From Salidesulfovibrio brasiliensis JCM 12178 (GTDB lineage: Bacteria > Desulfobacterota > Desulfovibrionia > Desulfovibrionales > Desulfovibrionaceae), in contig NZ_BBCB01000001.1 in the NCBI RefSeq assembly GCF_001311825.1, forward strand, positions 124,001-188,000: a stretch of DNA of 64,000 bases, read 5' to 3'. Shown piece by piece: positions 1 through 9,374 of this stretch (the first letter of the stretch is position 1; the number at the start of each line of letters is the position of its first letter). The notes beneath the pieces are model-generated. The model worked only from the letters and a program-made list of their open reading frames with translations, was not told the origin of the DNA and ran no database searches. Position numbers and translations under genes: made by a program.

Positions 1-343
1 TCGCACCATTCAAGCTTGCGCGGCTGGCGGCGCATCTTCCAGTATCCGAGCAGCGAGCCAGTGCCAGACCGCCCGAAAAGACGAGCCCGCCTTCCCAGAA
101 GGCAAATATCTGAAGCGGATTCTTCAGAAAGTAGGGCAGGTCGATAAGCACATACAGCAGCCGGGCTCCGCCGATGGCCCCGACCACGACCCAGAAGGCG
201 AGATCGGGCACGACGTTGCGGTCAAGTTCCCTGCGGTCGGCCTCGCGCATGGCCCACCAGATGGCGGCCAGAAACGCCAGCGCGACAAGCACTCCGTACC
301 AGTGCAGGGTGAGTGGCCCGAGCCTAATCAGTACCGGATGCAT
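1..343 (-). CDS. lgt: Prolipoprotein diacylglyceryl transferase Lgt, 5' part only, frame-disrupted
   Basis: Lgt transfers diacylglyceryl from phosphatidylglycerol to the lipobox cysteine of prolipoproteins at the inner membrane. Seen: the product begins MHPVLIRLGPLTLHWYGV, followed by hydrophobic segments and GGARLLYV and WEGGLVFSGG, which fit the N-terminal third of the family. After residue ~93 the frame becomes meaningless, while the neighbouring frame continues as GSLLGYWKMRRQPRKLEW to the window edge. One missing base near position 62 explains this. The gene runs off the window. Its ATG lies inside the end of lspA (20-bp overlap), so the two are translationally coupled; LspA acts on the product of Lgt. 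Confidence 0.82.
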   Translation of the reverse strand, partial: MHPVLIRLGPLTLHWYGVLVALAFLAAIWWAMREADRRELDRNVVPDLAFWVVVGAIGGARLLYVLIDLPYFLKNPLQIFAFWEGGLVFSGGLALARCSDTGRCAASRASLNGA

Positions 344-815
344 TGTTCCTGTTCAGCCAGAGGGAAATCATAACGGCCCCGGCCCCGACAGTCAGGGCGG
401 AGTCCGCGATGTTGAACGCGGGCCAGTGGTATGTCCCTACGTAAAAGTCAAGGAAGTCCACAACTTCACCCAGACGGACGCGGTCGATGAGGTTGCCGAT
501 CGCGCCACCGGCAATCATGCCGAGTCCGGCGATCATCCAGCCGTCCTCTTCCTCGGTCTTGCGAAGAAGCTGACCGATGAAAATGAGCGCAACCACGGTG
601 ATCGCGATGAACAGCGGCACCTGCCAGTCGATGTCTTCCCGGTCCAGAAAGCCCCACGCGGTTCCCTTGTTGCGAACATGCACGAGATTAAAGAAATCCG
701 GGATGATGCGCTTCCAACTCCACAGGGGAAGCTTTTCCATGACCAGCCATTTGGTCCATTGGTCAAGGGCGACCATAATGGCCGCCCATATTCCTGCTTT
801 GGTAAAGCGATTCAT
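324..815 (-). CDS. lspA: Lipoprotein signal peptidase (signal peptidase II)
   Basis: LspA is an inner-membrane aspartyl protease that cleaves the signal peptide of diacylglyceryl-modified prolipoproteins. The 163-residue product has the normal family length and four hydrophobic segments. The two catalytic aspartates are visible as GEVVDF (Asp120) and FNIADS (Asp138), with the conserved GNLIDR box at about 107-112. It lies 10 bp downstream of ileS and overlaps lgt, giving an ileS-lspA-lgt transcript; ileS-lspA linkage is common in bacteria. Intact, high certainty. Confidence 0.96.
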   Translation of the reverse strand: MNRFTKAGIWAAIMVALDQWTKWLVMEKLPLWSWKRIIPDFFNLVHVRNKGTAWGFLDREDIDWQVPLFIAITVVALIFIGQLLRKTEEEDGWMIAGLGMIAGGAIGNLIDRVRLGEVVDFLDFYVGTYHWPAFNIADSALTVGAGAVMISLWLNRNNASGTD

Positions 816-825
816 AGTTCAAGCC

Positions 826-3636
826 CTACTTGAGGGTCTGGAGAACCGATGCGCAGCGCGGGCAGACCTCAGGATGCTCGGCGTCGGTGCCCAGCTCTTC
901 TGAAATCCTCCAGCAACGCAGGCATTTCTCGCCGGGAGCGTGTTCGGCCTTGATCTTGAGGCCCTTCATTTCCTCGGCGACCACCGCAGTATCCGGGGCT
1001 TGCGCTTCGGGCGCAAAGGCCAGCTTGGAGACAATGAGAAACTCTTCGGGGTCGAAGTTGTCGATGCGGAAGAGCGGTTCCACGTCGCCGTAAAGCGTGA
1101 CCATGGCATCAAGCGGCTTGCCGATGACCTTGTCCTTGCGCATGGGCTCGATGGTACGGTTGACCTCGTGCCTCACGGCAACACGCTTTTCCCATTCTTT
1201 GCGCTCGGCGTCGTCCATTCCGGTTTTTTCCGGGGTGAAGCGCAGGCCGAAAACGGTTTCCTGCTGGCCGAGGGTGGCCTTGATGGCCTCCGGCAGGTTC
1301 TGGAACGCTTCTTCGGCGGTAAAGGACAGGACCGGGGCCATGTCGACCAGAAGCATCATCAGGGTCTGCCAGAGCACGGTCTGGGCGCTGCGGCGCTTGA
1401 TGCCGTCCTGCTCCTCGACATACAGGCGGTCCTTGAGGATATCGAGGTAGAAGGACGAGAGATCCACGACGCAGAGGTTGTGCAGCGTGTGATAGACTTT
1501 ATGGAACTGATAGTTCTTGTAGGCATTCTGGATGGTTTCGTGATTACGGGTCACGAGGTCCAGCGCGTAGCGGTCCAGCGGGAGCAGTTTGTCTGCGGAG
1601 ACGGCGTGCTGTGCCGGATCGAAATCGTTCAGGTTGGACAGCAGGTAGCGGCAGGTGTTTCGGATGCGGCGGTAGGCATCCACCAGACGCTCCAGCGTCT
1701 CGTCGGAGATGCGGACGTCTTCCTGATAGTTGGAGGCCGAAACCCACATGCGAAGGATTTCCGCGCCGTACTTGTCGATGATTTCCTGCGGAGCGATGAC
1801 GTTGCCGATGGACTTGGACATCTTGCGGCCTTCGGCGTCCACAACGTACCCGTGGGTCAGAACAGCCTTGTAAGGCGGTACTTCGCGGGTGCCCATGGAA
1901 GCGAGCAGGGAGCTGTGGAACCAGCCACGGTGCTGGTCGGAGCCTTCAAGGTAAAGGTCGGCCGGGAAGGTGGTCTCTTCACGCTGTTCGACCACGGCGG
2001 CGAAGCTGGTGCCGGAATCGAACCAGACGTCAAGAATGTCGCGTTCGCGTTTCCAGTGATTGCCGCCGCACTTGGGGCAGGCCAGTCCTTCGGGAACGAG
2101 ATCGTTGATGTCGGCCTCGAACCAGTAGTCGCAGCCTGTGGGATGCTCGGCGAACTTGTCGCAGAGGTCGTAGACCCACTGGGCGTCGAACCACGTTTCG
2201 TCGCAGTCCTTGCAGATGAGCGCGGTGATGGGTACGCCCCAGTTGCGCTGGCGGGAGATGCACCAGTCCGGGCGATTGGCAACCATGTTGTAGATGCGGT
2301 CTTCGCCCCATGCCGGAATCCAGTCCACGTCTTCACGGATGGTCTTGAGCGCGCGGTCGCGCAGGCTGTTTTCCTCCATTCCGATGAACCACTGGGTGGT
2401 GGCCCGGAAGATGACCGGCTGCTTGCAGCGCCAGCAGTGCGGGTAGGAGTGGCTGATCTTGGAAGAGGCCAGCAGGTTGCCGAGTTCTTCCAGTTTTTCG
2501 ATGACTTTGGGGTTGGCGTCGAAGACGTTCATCCCGGCGAAGAATTCCACTTCCGGAAGAAACTCACCCCGGTCGTTCATGGGCGAATAGATTTCAAGGC
2601 CGTAGCGTTTGCCGGTGACAAAGTCGTCCGGACCGTGGCCTGGCGCGGTGTGCACGCAGCCGGTACCGGCTTCGAGGGTCACGTAGTCGGCGATGACCAC
2701 CGGGGATTCGCGGTCGTAGATGGGGTGTTTGGGTTTGAGCCCTTCAAGCTCGGCGCCTTTGACGGTCTTGACGACCTTGGGAGCGTCCCAGCCTACCTGC
2801 TTGGCCACGTCTTCAAGCATGCCTTCGGCCACCACATAGTAGTTGCCGTCCACTTCCGCGAAAACGTAGTCGAAGTCGGGGTGCACGGCCACGGCCATGT
2901 TGTCCGGGATGGTCCACGGGGTGGTGGTCCAGATGACGATGTAGGTCTTCTGCGGATCGACCCCTGCGATCTCTTTGACTTTTTCATCGAACATGGGGAA
3001 GCGCACGAAGATGGACGGGGAGGTGTGATCCGCATACTCGACTTCGGCCTCGGCCAGCGCGGTATGGCAGTCGCAGCACCAGTAGATGGGCTTCTTGCCG
3101 CGCACCACGCCGCCTTTTTCCATGAACCGGCCGAGTTCGCGGGCTGTGGCCGCCTCGTACTCGGGCTTCATGGTCATGTACGGGTCTTCCCAGGTGCCGA
3201 ACACGCCGAGACGTTTGAATTCCTTGCGCTGCACGTCGAGCCATTTGGTGGCGTATTCACGGCAGATCTTGCGGATGGTCTGAGTGGGCAGGTCCTTGCG
3301 CTTCTTCTTGAGCTCCTGCTCGACCTTGTGCTCGATGGGCAGCCCGTGACAGTCCCAACCCGGAACATACTGTGCCTTCTGGCCCTGCATGTTGCGGGAC
3401 TTGACCACGATGTCCTTGAGGACCTTGTTCAGGGCCGTGCCCATGTGAATGTGACCGTTGGCATAAGGAGGACCGTCATGCAGGCAGTATTCGCCGTCGC
3501 TTTCGGCGCTGATCATCTGCCCGTACGCATCAATCTTTTCCCACATCTTCAGCGTTTCTGGTTCACGCTGCTTCAGGTTGGCCTTCATGGGGAACTTGGT
3601 CTTGGGCAGGAGAAGAGTTTTCTTGTAATCACTCAT
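826..3636 (-). CDS. ileS: Isoleucyl-tRNA synthetase
   Basis: Class I aminoacyl-tRNA synthetase charging tRNA-Ile in the cytoplasm, 936 residues, normal length for the bacterial type. Seen: the HIGH-type signature HIHMG at residues 62-66, the KMSKS loop at about 605-609, CP1 editing-domain sequence such as [14 protein letters not shown], and a C-terminal zinc knuckle with CLRCWR and CPRCAS. The ATG is preceded by a GGAGG ribosome binding site. It heads the ileS-lspA-lgt cluster. I see no T-box leader in the 238 bp upstream. Start and function are secure. Confidence 0.97.
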   Translation of the reverse strand: MSDYKKTLLLPKTKFPMKANLKQREPETLKMWEKIDAYGQMISAESDGEYCLHDGPPYANGHIHMGTALNKVLKDIVVKSRNMQGQKAQYVPGWDCHGLPIEHKVEQELKKKRKDLPTQTIRKICREYATKWLDVQRKEFKRLGVFGTWEDPYMTMKPEYEAATARELGRFMEKGGVVRGKKPIYWCCDCHTALAEAEVEYADHTSPSIFVRFPMFDEKVKEIAGVDPQKTYIVIWTTTPWTIPDNMAVAVHPDFDYVFAEVDGNYYVVAEGMLEDVAKQVGWDAPKVVKTVKGAELEGLKPKHPIYDRESPVVIADYVTLEAGTGCVHTAPGHGPDDFVTGKRYGLEIYSPMNDRGEFLPEVEFFAGMNVFDANPKVIEKLEELGNLLASSKISHSYPHCWRCKQPVIFRATTQWFIGMEENSLRDRALKTIREDVDWIPAWGEDRIYNMVANRPDWCISRQRNWGVPITALICKDCDETWFDAQWVYDLCDKFAEHPTGCDYWFEADINDLVPEGLACPKCGGNHWKRERDILDVWFDSGTSFAAVVEQREETTFPADLYLEGSDQHRGWFHSSLLASMGTREVPPYKAVLTHGYVVDAEGRKMSKSIGNVIAPQEIIDKYGAEILRMWVSASNYQEDVRISDETLERLVDAYRRIRNTCRYLLSNLNDFDPAQHAVSADKLLPLDRYALDLVTRNHETIQNAYKNYQFHKVYHTLHNLCVVDLSSFYLDILKDRLYVEEQDGIKRRSAQTVLWQTLMMLLVDMAPVLSFTAEEAFQNLPEAIKATLGQQETVFGLRFTPEKTGMDDAERKEWEKRVAVRHEVNRTIEPMRKDKVIGKPLDAMVTLYGDVEPLFRIDNFDPEEFLIVSKLAFAPEAQAPDTAVVAEEMKGLKIKAEHAPGEKCLRCWRISEELGTDAEHPEVCPRCASVLQTLK

Positions 3637-3874
3637 GGTTGCCGATCCTCCGGGGACGTATATTTCTTATGTTTACTGTCGGTTCCGAAAAAAGAGCGGT
3701 TAGAATGGTGCATGGGGGGCCGGAAGTCAAGGGCCGAAAGCCCACGACCTGCCGCACAGAGGCGATGCAGGACAGTTGCAATCGGCGTTTTTCATCCGGG
3801 GGGAGTTTATGCTACGCAGGGAGGGCAACGTGGGATAATCCGATCTGCCAACGCCAACCTTTTCAGGAGCCGCC

Positions 3875-5158
3875 GTGAATCCCAAGGAATTCATTTTCAA
3901 CAAGAATACCGAGCAGTGGTACCTCGGGTACGCCTTTCAGGGCGCGGTAGTCCTCGGCATCGCCCCCATCCTGATTCCCGTCATTGTGGGCAACGCTGCC
4001 GGAAACGCTGCGGCAGGGGTTGTCGTGGCCGCCTTTTACGCGGGCCAGCTTCTCTCGCCGCTTCTTGGCGGCGTTGCTGACCGGACAGGGAAACTGCGGG
4101 CGGTCTGGACCTTCGGCTACGCAGTGCTTGCCCTTTGTCTTGCCCTGTTCGGAACCACGTCCAATCTGGCTTTCTGGATGATTTTGTGCTTCATGCAGGG
4201 CATGGGCGCGGCCGCGTGCAACACGGTGGCGGCCATGTTCATCGTGGAGTTCAAGCCGAAAGGGGAATGGGATGACCGCATCGGCTGGCTGCAGACTTTT
4301 TACGGGGCAGGGCAGGCGCTCGGCCTCGGCCTGGCCGCCGCGCTTCAGGCTTCACCGGCCATCGGGATGCTCGTCTCAGGCCTGCTCATGATTCCGGGTT
4401 GGTGGCTGGGCCGCATCGGCCTGCCCAAGGACTCGGATCGCACGCCCTCAACCAGCGAGGACAAAGCCCGGGGCGGCTCCGCACCCCGGCAGCCCGTTCC
4501 GCACATCCATCACAGGCTCGGTTCCCTCGAACGGTTCCTGCATGTGCTGACGAGGCTCAAGTCCCAATATGGCACCTTCATCTTCAGCTGGTTTCTGTCC
4601 ATGCTCTCCATGTGGCTGATTTTCAATCTGTATCCGCTGCTCATGAAGCAAACGTACGGCATCGGCGCGTTCGCCTCATCGCTTTACTATGCGGCAGGGG
4701 CGTTCATCGGCATCTTTGCCTACGCACCATCCGGGGCGCTGGGCCGAAAGATCGGCAATGGCCCCGTCGTGTTGCTGTCATACCTGATGGTCATCATTTC
4801 GGTGGCGGGCATGGCGGTTCTCGCGGTCACTGAAAGCGCGCAAAGCGTCTGGCTTGCCCCGGTTTTCTTCCTGCTCACACCCATCGCATGGTCGCCCGCG
4901 ATTGTTGCGGGGACAGCATATGTCGCGGAACTTGCGACCTTTGAGGAAGGCAGCGCCATCGGCATGTTCAACGCCACCACCGCCATCGGCAGCGTTCTTG
5001 CCGCGCTTGGTGCAGGTGCCATCGCGGATTCGCTTGGCTTTACCAGCGTTTTGATCCTCTCCGGAATCCTCGGAGCGCTGGCCATTGTGCCGCTGTTTCG
5101 GGTGATGCTTGAAAGAAGAGGGCAGCGGCACGCAGAGGTGTCGCCCGAGAAGGCATAG
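3875..5158 (+). CDS. Major facilitator superfamily transporter
   Basis: The 427-residue hydrophobic protein has about twelve predicted membrane segments. The loop between helices 2 and 3 reads GGVADRTGKLR, the typical MFS motif A. A longer hydrophilic loop near residues 190-215 separates the two six-helix halves. Such carriers move small solutes across the inner membrane by proton symport or antiport; the substrate cannot be read from the sequence. The gene stands alone, divergent from ileS with a 238-bp spacer, and ends at a strong bidirectional terminator shared with proC. A drug or sugar/organic acid exporter are both possible. Confidence 0.8.
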   Translation: MNPKEFIFNKNTEQWYLGYAFQGAVVLGIAPILIPVIVGNAAGNAAAGVVVAAFYAGQLLSPLLGGVADRTGKLRAVWTFGYAVLALCLALFGTTSNLAFWMILCFMQGMGAAACNTVAAMFIVEFKPKGEWDDRIGWLQTFYGAGQALGLGLAAALQASPAIGMLVSGLLMIPGWWLGRIGLPKDSDRTPSTSEDKARGGSAPRQPVPHIHHRLGSLERFLHVLTRLKSQYGTFIFSWFLSMLSMWLIFNLYPLLMKQTYGIGAFASSLYYAAGAFIGIFAYAPSGALGRKIGNGPVVLLSYLMVIISVAGMAVLAVTESAQSVWLAPVFFLLTPIAWSPAIVAGTAYVAELATFEEGSAIGMFNATTAIGSVLAALGAGAIADSLGFTSVLILSGILGALAIVPLFRVMLERRGQRHAEVSPEKA

Positions 5159-5164
5159 AAAGAA

Positions 5165-5194
5165 AAAGGGGAGCCGAAGCTCCCCTTTCTTTTT
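5165..5194. terminator. Bidirectional intrinsic terminator between the MFS gene and proC
   Basis: An A-rich flank, a GC-rich stem (ggggagc/gctcccc) with a cgaa tetraloop and T-rich tracts on both strands follow the MFS stop codon and overlap the proC stop. The hairpin can end transcription from either side. Confidence 0.85.
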
Positions 5195-5989
5195 ACTTTT
5201 TGCCGAGTTCGATGCTGCGTTCGTAGGACTCGGTCACGGCGTCCACGATGTTGCCTCGTGTGGCCATGCGGTCCATGTGCAGCAGGGCGCGGATGGTGGT
5301 CCCGGCCGGAGAGCTGACCATTTCACGGAGTTGGCTGACGTGGTAGTCGGACTCCTTGGCGAGTTTGGCCGAGCCGCTGAACAGGGCTTCGACCATCTCG
5401 GTGGATTCCTGACGTGTCAGGCCGAGATTGACGCCCGCTTCCATGAGCGCTTCCATGAAGTAGAACACGTAGGCTGGGCCGGAGCCGATGACCGCCGTAA
5501 AGGCGTCGAACTGCTTCTCGGCCATGATCTTCACCAGTCCGAGGCCGTCAAAGGCATCGGGGATGAAGGCTTTCATGTCCTCGGTGAGGTCGGCGTCGTC
5601 AAGACAGATGGCGAACACGCCTTCGCCCACCATGGCGGGGGTGTTGGGCATGATCCTGATGACCGGGGCCTTGCCGCTCCAGCCCTTGAGTGTCTCGACG
5701 GTGAGCCCGGCACAGATGGAGACAAGGCACTTGTCGCCGGTAAGGACCGGGGCGATGCCTCCCATCACGGACTCGGCATGCTGCGGCTTCACGGCAAGGA
5801 CGATGAAGTCGCACGCTTCGGCAAGCGCTTGGCGTCCGGCTGCCCCTTGAGGCCGCATTCTTCTTCGAGGGTGGCGATCATCTCCGTGTTCAGGTCTGTG
5901 CCGTGAATCTCGATGTCATCACGCACTGCCAGACCGCGAATGATGGCCGAACCCATGTTTCCTACGCCTATGAAACCGATTTTTTTCAT
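5193..5989 (-). CDS. proC: Pyrroline-5-carboxylate reductase, frame-disrupted
   Basis: ProC reduces 1-pyrroline-5-carboxylate to proline with NAD(P)H. The N-terminal part (from 5989) shows the nucleotide-binding GFIGVGNMGSAI. The C-terminal part shows FIVLAVKPQ, VIRIMPNTPA and GSGPAYVFYF, all ProC hallmarks. The two parts lie in different frames that meet near 5845 in a run of four G; adding one base joins CGLKG to AAGRQALAEACDF and gives 265 residues, the usual length. The start follows the ndk stop directly, so ndk and proC are co-transcribed. Missing base in the sequence or a recent lesion are both possible; the former is likelier. Confidence 0.9.
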
Positions 5990-6412
5990 TTAGTTCACCT
6001 GTTCGATGCTGCTGAAGAAGTAGGCCGTTTCCACTTTTGCGGTTTCCGGAGCATCGGAACCGTGGACGGCGTTGTTCTGGATGTTGGTGGCGTACGCCTT
6101 GCGGATGGTGCCTTCCTCGGCCTGTTCCGGGTTGGTGGCGCCCATGAGCTCGCGGTAGCGGCTGATGGCGTTTTCACCTTCGAGGATGGATACGACCACC
6201 GGGCCGGAGGTCATGAATTCGACCAGTTCGCCAAAGAAGGGGCGTTCCTTGTGAACGGCGTAGAAGCCTTCGGCTTCTTTCTGGCTGAGCTGGATCATCT
6301 TCATGGCCTTGATCTTCAGGCCGGAGTCGGTGATCATTTTCAGAATGCCACCGATGTTGCCGGCTTCAACGGCATCCGGCTTGATGATGGAAAGAGTGGT
6401 TTCAACGGTCAT
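5990..6412 (-). CDS. ndk: Nucleoside diphosphate kinase
   Basis: Ndk passes the gamma-phosphate of NTPs to NDPs through a phosphohistidine and balances nucleotide pools. The 140-residue product is full length. It begins [11 protein letters not shown], and the active-site histidine sits in [10 protein letters not shown] at His117. Its stop codon touches the proC start, so the two form a short operon. Upstream lies an ABC transporter gene set on the same strand, 75 bp away. High certainty. Confidence 0.97.
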   Translation of the reverse strand: MTVETTLSIIKPDAVEAGNIGGILKMITDSGLKIKAMKMIQLSQKEAEGFYAVHKERPFFGELVEFMTSGPVVVSILEGENAISRYRELMGATNPEQAEEGTIRKAYATNIQNNAVHGSDAPETAKVETAYFFSSIEQVN

Positions 6413-6487
6413 TGCATTTGCCTCCGATGTTGTGTTTTCCCTTGTATATCCAACGGCGGATTATTGCCACTGGAGCCTTTGCGGACG

Positions 6488-7291
6488 CTAGCCGAGCAGC
6501 ATACGGTCGGTAACCCCATCACCGCCGCGAAGCTTGGCAAAGCGCTGTAAAAGATCGTCCACCTCAAGGCCGCGCTTCTCGTCCCCGTCAATGTCGAGAA
6601 CGATTTCGCCCCGATGGAACATTATAAGCCTGTTTCCGAGGCTGATGGCCTGCTGCATGTTGTGCGTGACCATGAGCGTCGTCAGCCGCTGGCCGGTGAC
6701 GAGTTCCTCTGTCCGGTCCAGAATCATGCCCGCGGTCTTCGGGTCCAGCGCTGCGGTGTGTTCGTCAAGCAGGAGCAGCCGGGGGCGCACCAGCGTTGCC
6801 ATGAGCATGGTCAGTGCCTGCCGCTGGCCGCCCGAGAGCAGCCCCGTGGCAGTGCCCAGCCGGTTCTCAAGCCCGAGATGCAGCGTGGCGAGGCGTTCGC
6901 GGAAATAGTCCCGGTCCTTGCGTTTGACCCCGAACGAGAGGCCGCGACGCTGACCGCGCTTCAGCGCGATGGCCAGATTCTGCTCGATGGTGGCCCCGGC
7001 GCAGGTGCCCATGAGCGGGTCCTGAAACACGCGACCCACCTTTGCGGCCCGGCGATATTCCGGCCAGCCGGTGACGTTCTCGCCGTCAAGCTCCACGGTT
7101 CCGGAATTGAGGCGGAAACACCCGGCCACGGCGTTGAGAAACGTGGACTTCCCGGCCCCGTTGGAGCCGATGACGGTGATGAAGTCGCCTTCACGCACGG
7201 CAAGGTCGACGCCGCTGAGGGCCGTGACTTCGTTCACGCCGCCCTTGTTGAAAATCTTGGTCGCCCCGGTAACATTCAGCATGGTGCTCAC
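6488..7291 (-). CDS. ABC transporter ATP-binding protein (TrpXYZ-type importer)
   Basis: Cytoplasmic ATPase of an importer. In order: Walker A GSNGAGKST (42-50), Q-loop glutamine in VFQDP (~90), signature LSGGQ (152-156), Walker B LLLLDEH (Asp176, Glu177) and H-loop VTHN. The 267-residue length suits a single nucleotide-binding subunit. It overlaps the permease gene by 4 bp and is the last gene of a binding protein - permease - ATPase set. Related sets in Firmicutes (COG2984/4120/1101) are linked to tryptophan or other amino acids; here the substrate is unknown. Confidence 0.9.
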   Translation of the reverse strand: MSTMLNVTGATKIFNKGGVNEVTALSGVDLAVREGDFITVIGSNGAGKSTFLNAVAGCFRLNSGTVELDGENVTGWPEYRRAAKVGRVFQDPLMGTCAGATIEQNLAIALKRGQRRGLSFGVKRKDRDYFRERLATLHLGLENRLGTATGLLSGGQRQALTMLMATLVRPRLLLLDEHTAALDPKTAGMILDRTEELVTGQRLTTLMVTHNMQQAISLGNRLIMFHRGEIVLDIDGDEKRGLEVDDLLQRFAKLRGGDGVTDRMLLG

Positions 7292-8187
7292 GACGACCTC
7301 CCGGCAAGAAACTTGGCTTTCATTTTGGGCGCGGTGAGTGCGATGACTACGAGGATGGCCGTAATGAGATTGAGGTCGCTGGGCGTTATGGAGAACGCGC
7401 CGAGCTTGAGGCCGAGTGCGAGGGCGATGGCTACGCGGTAGAGCACAGAGCCGAGAACCGCAGCGATGAGCGCGCGCCCGATGGTCTTGTTGCCGAAGAC
7501 TGTCTCGCCGATGATGACCGAGGCCAGCCCGGCGATGATGGTGCCGACCCCCATGTTCACGTCTGCGGCCCCCTGGTTCTGGGCCACGAGCGCGCCGGAC
7601 ACCGCGACGAGGGCGTTGGAGAGTCCCACGCCGAAGATGATGACCGTGTCCGTGTTCACACCCTGACTGGTTATCATGCGCGGGTTGTCGCCGGTAGCGA
7701 GCACGCAGAGGCCGATTTCGGTATGCAGGAACCAGATGAGCAGGGCCACGACCACCAATGAAATCACGCCGAAAAGAATCGGCGTGGAGTGGACCATGGG
7801 CAGCCCGGTGAAGGCCTGAAACTGGTCCACGACGGTGTCCGCTCCCAGAAGGGTCATGTTCGGCTTGCCCATGATGCGCAGGTTGATGGAATAGAGCGCG
7901 ATCATGGTCAGGATGGACGCGAGAAGGTGCAGTATTTTCAGCTTGGTATTGAGGATGCCCGTCACCATTCCGGCAAGAAATCCCGCGCCGCCAGCCATGA
8001 GCGCGGCAAGGGCGGGCGAATGGCCCCCGGAGATGGCCACGGCCGAAACCGCGGCACCCAGCGGAAGGCTGCCGTCAACGGTGAGATCGGGAAAGTCGAG
8101 GACGCGAAAGGTCAGATAGACCCCCAGCACCATGAGGCCGAAGGCAAATCCCTGTTCCATCGCGCCGAACAAGGCGTATGTGGTCAT
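7288..8187 (-). CDS. ABC transporter permease (TrpXYZ-type importer)
   Basis: The 299-residue integral membrane protein has about eight to nine hydrophobic segments and belongs to the branched-chain/sugar-type permease class, with LTFRVLDFPDLTVDGS near the N-terminus and ATGDNPRMITSQGVNTD in the middle. It sits between the binding-protein gene upstream and the ATPase downstream, overlapping the latter by 4 bp, as expected for a homodimeric permease of one importer. Solute specificity cannot be told. Confidence 0.88.
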   Translation of the reverse strand: MTTYALFGAMEQGFAFGLMVLGVYLTFRVLDFPDLTVDGSLPLGAAVSAVAISGGHSPALAALMAGGAGFLAGMVTGILNTKLKILHLLASILTMIALYSINLRIMGKPNMTLLGADTVVDQFQAFTGLPMVHSTPILFGVISLVVVALLIWFLHTEIGLCVLATGDNPRMITSQGVNTDTVIIFGVGLSNALVAVSGALVAQNQGAADVNMGVGTIIAGLASVIIGETVFGNKTIGRALIAAVLGSVLYRVAIALALGLKLGAFSITPSDLNLITAILVVIALTAPKMKAKFLAGRSS

Positions 8188-8220
8188 TCGTGCGTTTCCT
8201 GTTGAATACTCGACGGCCCA

Positions 8221-8251
8221 AAAGAAAAGGCGCGTCCGACAACGCGCCTTG
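8221..8251 (-). terminator. Hairpin with T-tract between binding-protein and permease genes
   Basis: An 8-bp stem (aaggcgcg/cgcgcctt) is followed on the minus strand by TTTTCTTTT. It lies after the stop of the binding-protein gene and before the permease start. Inference: a leaky intra-operon terminator that keeps the binding protein more abundant than the membrane parts, a common arrangement in ABC importers. Confidence 0.7.
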
Positions 8252-8283
8252 TATACTTATTGGGATGATTTCGCAACGCCGGG

Positions 8284-9231
8284 TTACTTGATCACCTTGT
8301 CCGCACGTTCCAGCGCCGAGGCCGGAACGTCAAGGCCCATGGATTCGGCGGCCTTCACGTTCACGTACAGCTGGAGCTTTTTGATGGTCTCCACCGGCAT
8401 GGTGGCCGGGTCGGTACCTTCTTTCAGGATGCGGGCGGCGATGTCTGCGGTCTGGATGCCCATCTGACGATAGTCGATGGCCAGCGCCGCGACCGAACCG
8501 CGCTCCACGGAGTCGGTGTCGCCGGTGAACAGCGGGAGCTGATTCTGGCGACAGACCTTGATGGCGGATTCCAGTGCGGAAATCACGGTGTTGTCCAGCG
8601 GAATGTAGATGGCGTCGGCGCGTCCCACGAGGCTCTTGGCGGCCTGATACACGCCGGAAGAGTTGGCGATGGTCGCCTCTTCCACTGCGATGCCTTCCTT
8701 TTCCGCGAACTGCTTCAGCAGGTTGATGAGCGTGACGGAGTTAGGCTCGCCAGCATTGTAGATGACGCCGAGGGACTTCATGTCCGGCACGAACTCGCGC
8801 ACCAGCTCAAGGTGTTTGTGCATGGGGCTCATGTCGGTCATGCCGGTCACATTGGCGCCCGGCTTGTCCAGATGGGCAACGATGCCCGCGCCCACGGGAT
8901 CGGTCACGCCGGTGAAGACGATGGGGCGGTCCTTGATTTTCTGGACCACATGCTGAGCCGAGGGGGTGGTGATGGCCAGAATCAGATCGGGCTGTTCACC
9001 CATGATCTGGTTGGCGATCTGTACGCTGGTGGCCGGGTTGCCCTGTGCGATGTGCTCCTTGAATTCGGCCTTGATGCCGAGCTCGGTGAGCCTGTCCTTG
9101 AACCCTTCGCGCATGGCGTCGAGCGAGGGGTGCTCGACGATCTGCGTGATGGAGACGACCTTGGTGTCCTGCGCAGCGGCTGCGGCCGCGAAGAGCAGCA
9201 CCAGACACATGGCCATGATGATACGTTTCAT
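8284..9231 (-). CDS. ABC transporter substrate-binding protein (TrpX-like, COG2984 type)
   Basis: Periplasmic solute-binding protein of 315 residues. The chosen ATG at 9231 has an AGGAGAG ribosome binding site at good spacing and starts a clear signal peptide (MKRIIMAMCLVLLFAAAAAA, cleaved near residue 20). The mature part shows IVEHPSLDA, ITTPSAQ and VFTGVTDPVGAG, typical of the ABC sugar/tryptophan-binding family related to LsrB/TrpX. It is first in the operon with the permease and ATPase, separated from them by a hairpin. The ligand is unknown. Confidence 0.9.
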   Translation of the reverse strand: MKRIIMAMCLVLLFAAAAAAQDTKVVSITQIVEHPSLDAMREGFKDRLTELGIKAEFKEHIAQGNPATSVQIANQIMGEQPDLILAITTPSAQHVVQKIKDRPIVFTGVTDPVGAGIVAHLDKPGANVTGMTDMSPMHKHLELVREFVPDMKSLGVIYNAGEPNSVTLINLLKQFAEKEGIAVEEATIANSSGVYQAAKSLVGRADAIYIPLDNTVISALESAIKVCRQNQLPLFTGDTDSVERGSVAALAIDYRQMGIQTADIAARILKEGTDPATMPVETIKKLQLYVNVKAAESMGLDVPASALERADKVIK

Positions 9232-9325
9232 TATTCTCTCCTGAAATAGAATTGATTGCCCGTATGATGAGGACACGATGCCGCAAACAAAGTCAAGTCC
9301 TTGAACGTGCTCCCTGTCCCTGACC

Positions 9326-9353
9326 GAAAAACGGACGCTCCGGGGAGCGTCCG
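9326..9353 (-). terminator. Intrinsic terminator of gcvT
   Basis: A 9-bp GC-rich stem (cggacgctc/gagcgtccg) is followed on the minus strand by TTTTT. It lies just past the gcvT stop and before the promoter region of the ABC importer. Confidence 0.85.
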
Positions 9354-9374
9354 TATTTTTGTCGTATCGTTCTT

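Noticed and set aside
3637-3874. T-box or other riboswitch ahead of ileS
   Set aside because: No specifier loop, T-box sequence or antiterminator/terminator pair is visible on the minus strand.
940-4080. Very long open frame (over 1000 codons) on the plus strand opposite ileS
   Set aside because: It is the antisense frame of a GC-rich, codon-biased gene. It has no family resemblance, and ileS on the other strand is unambiguous.
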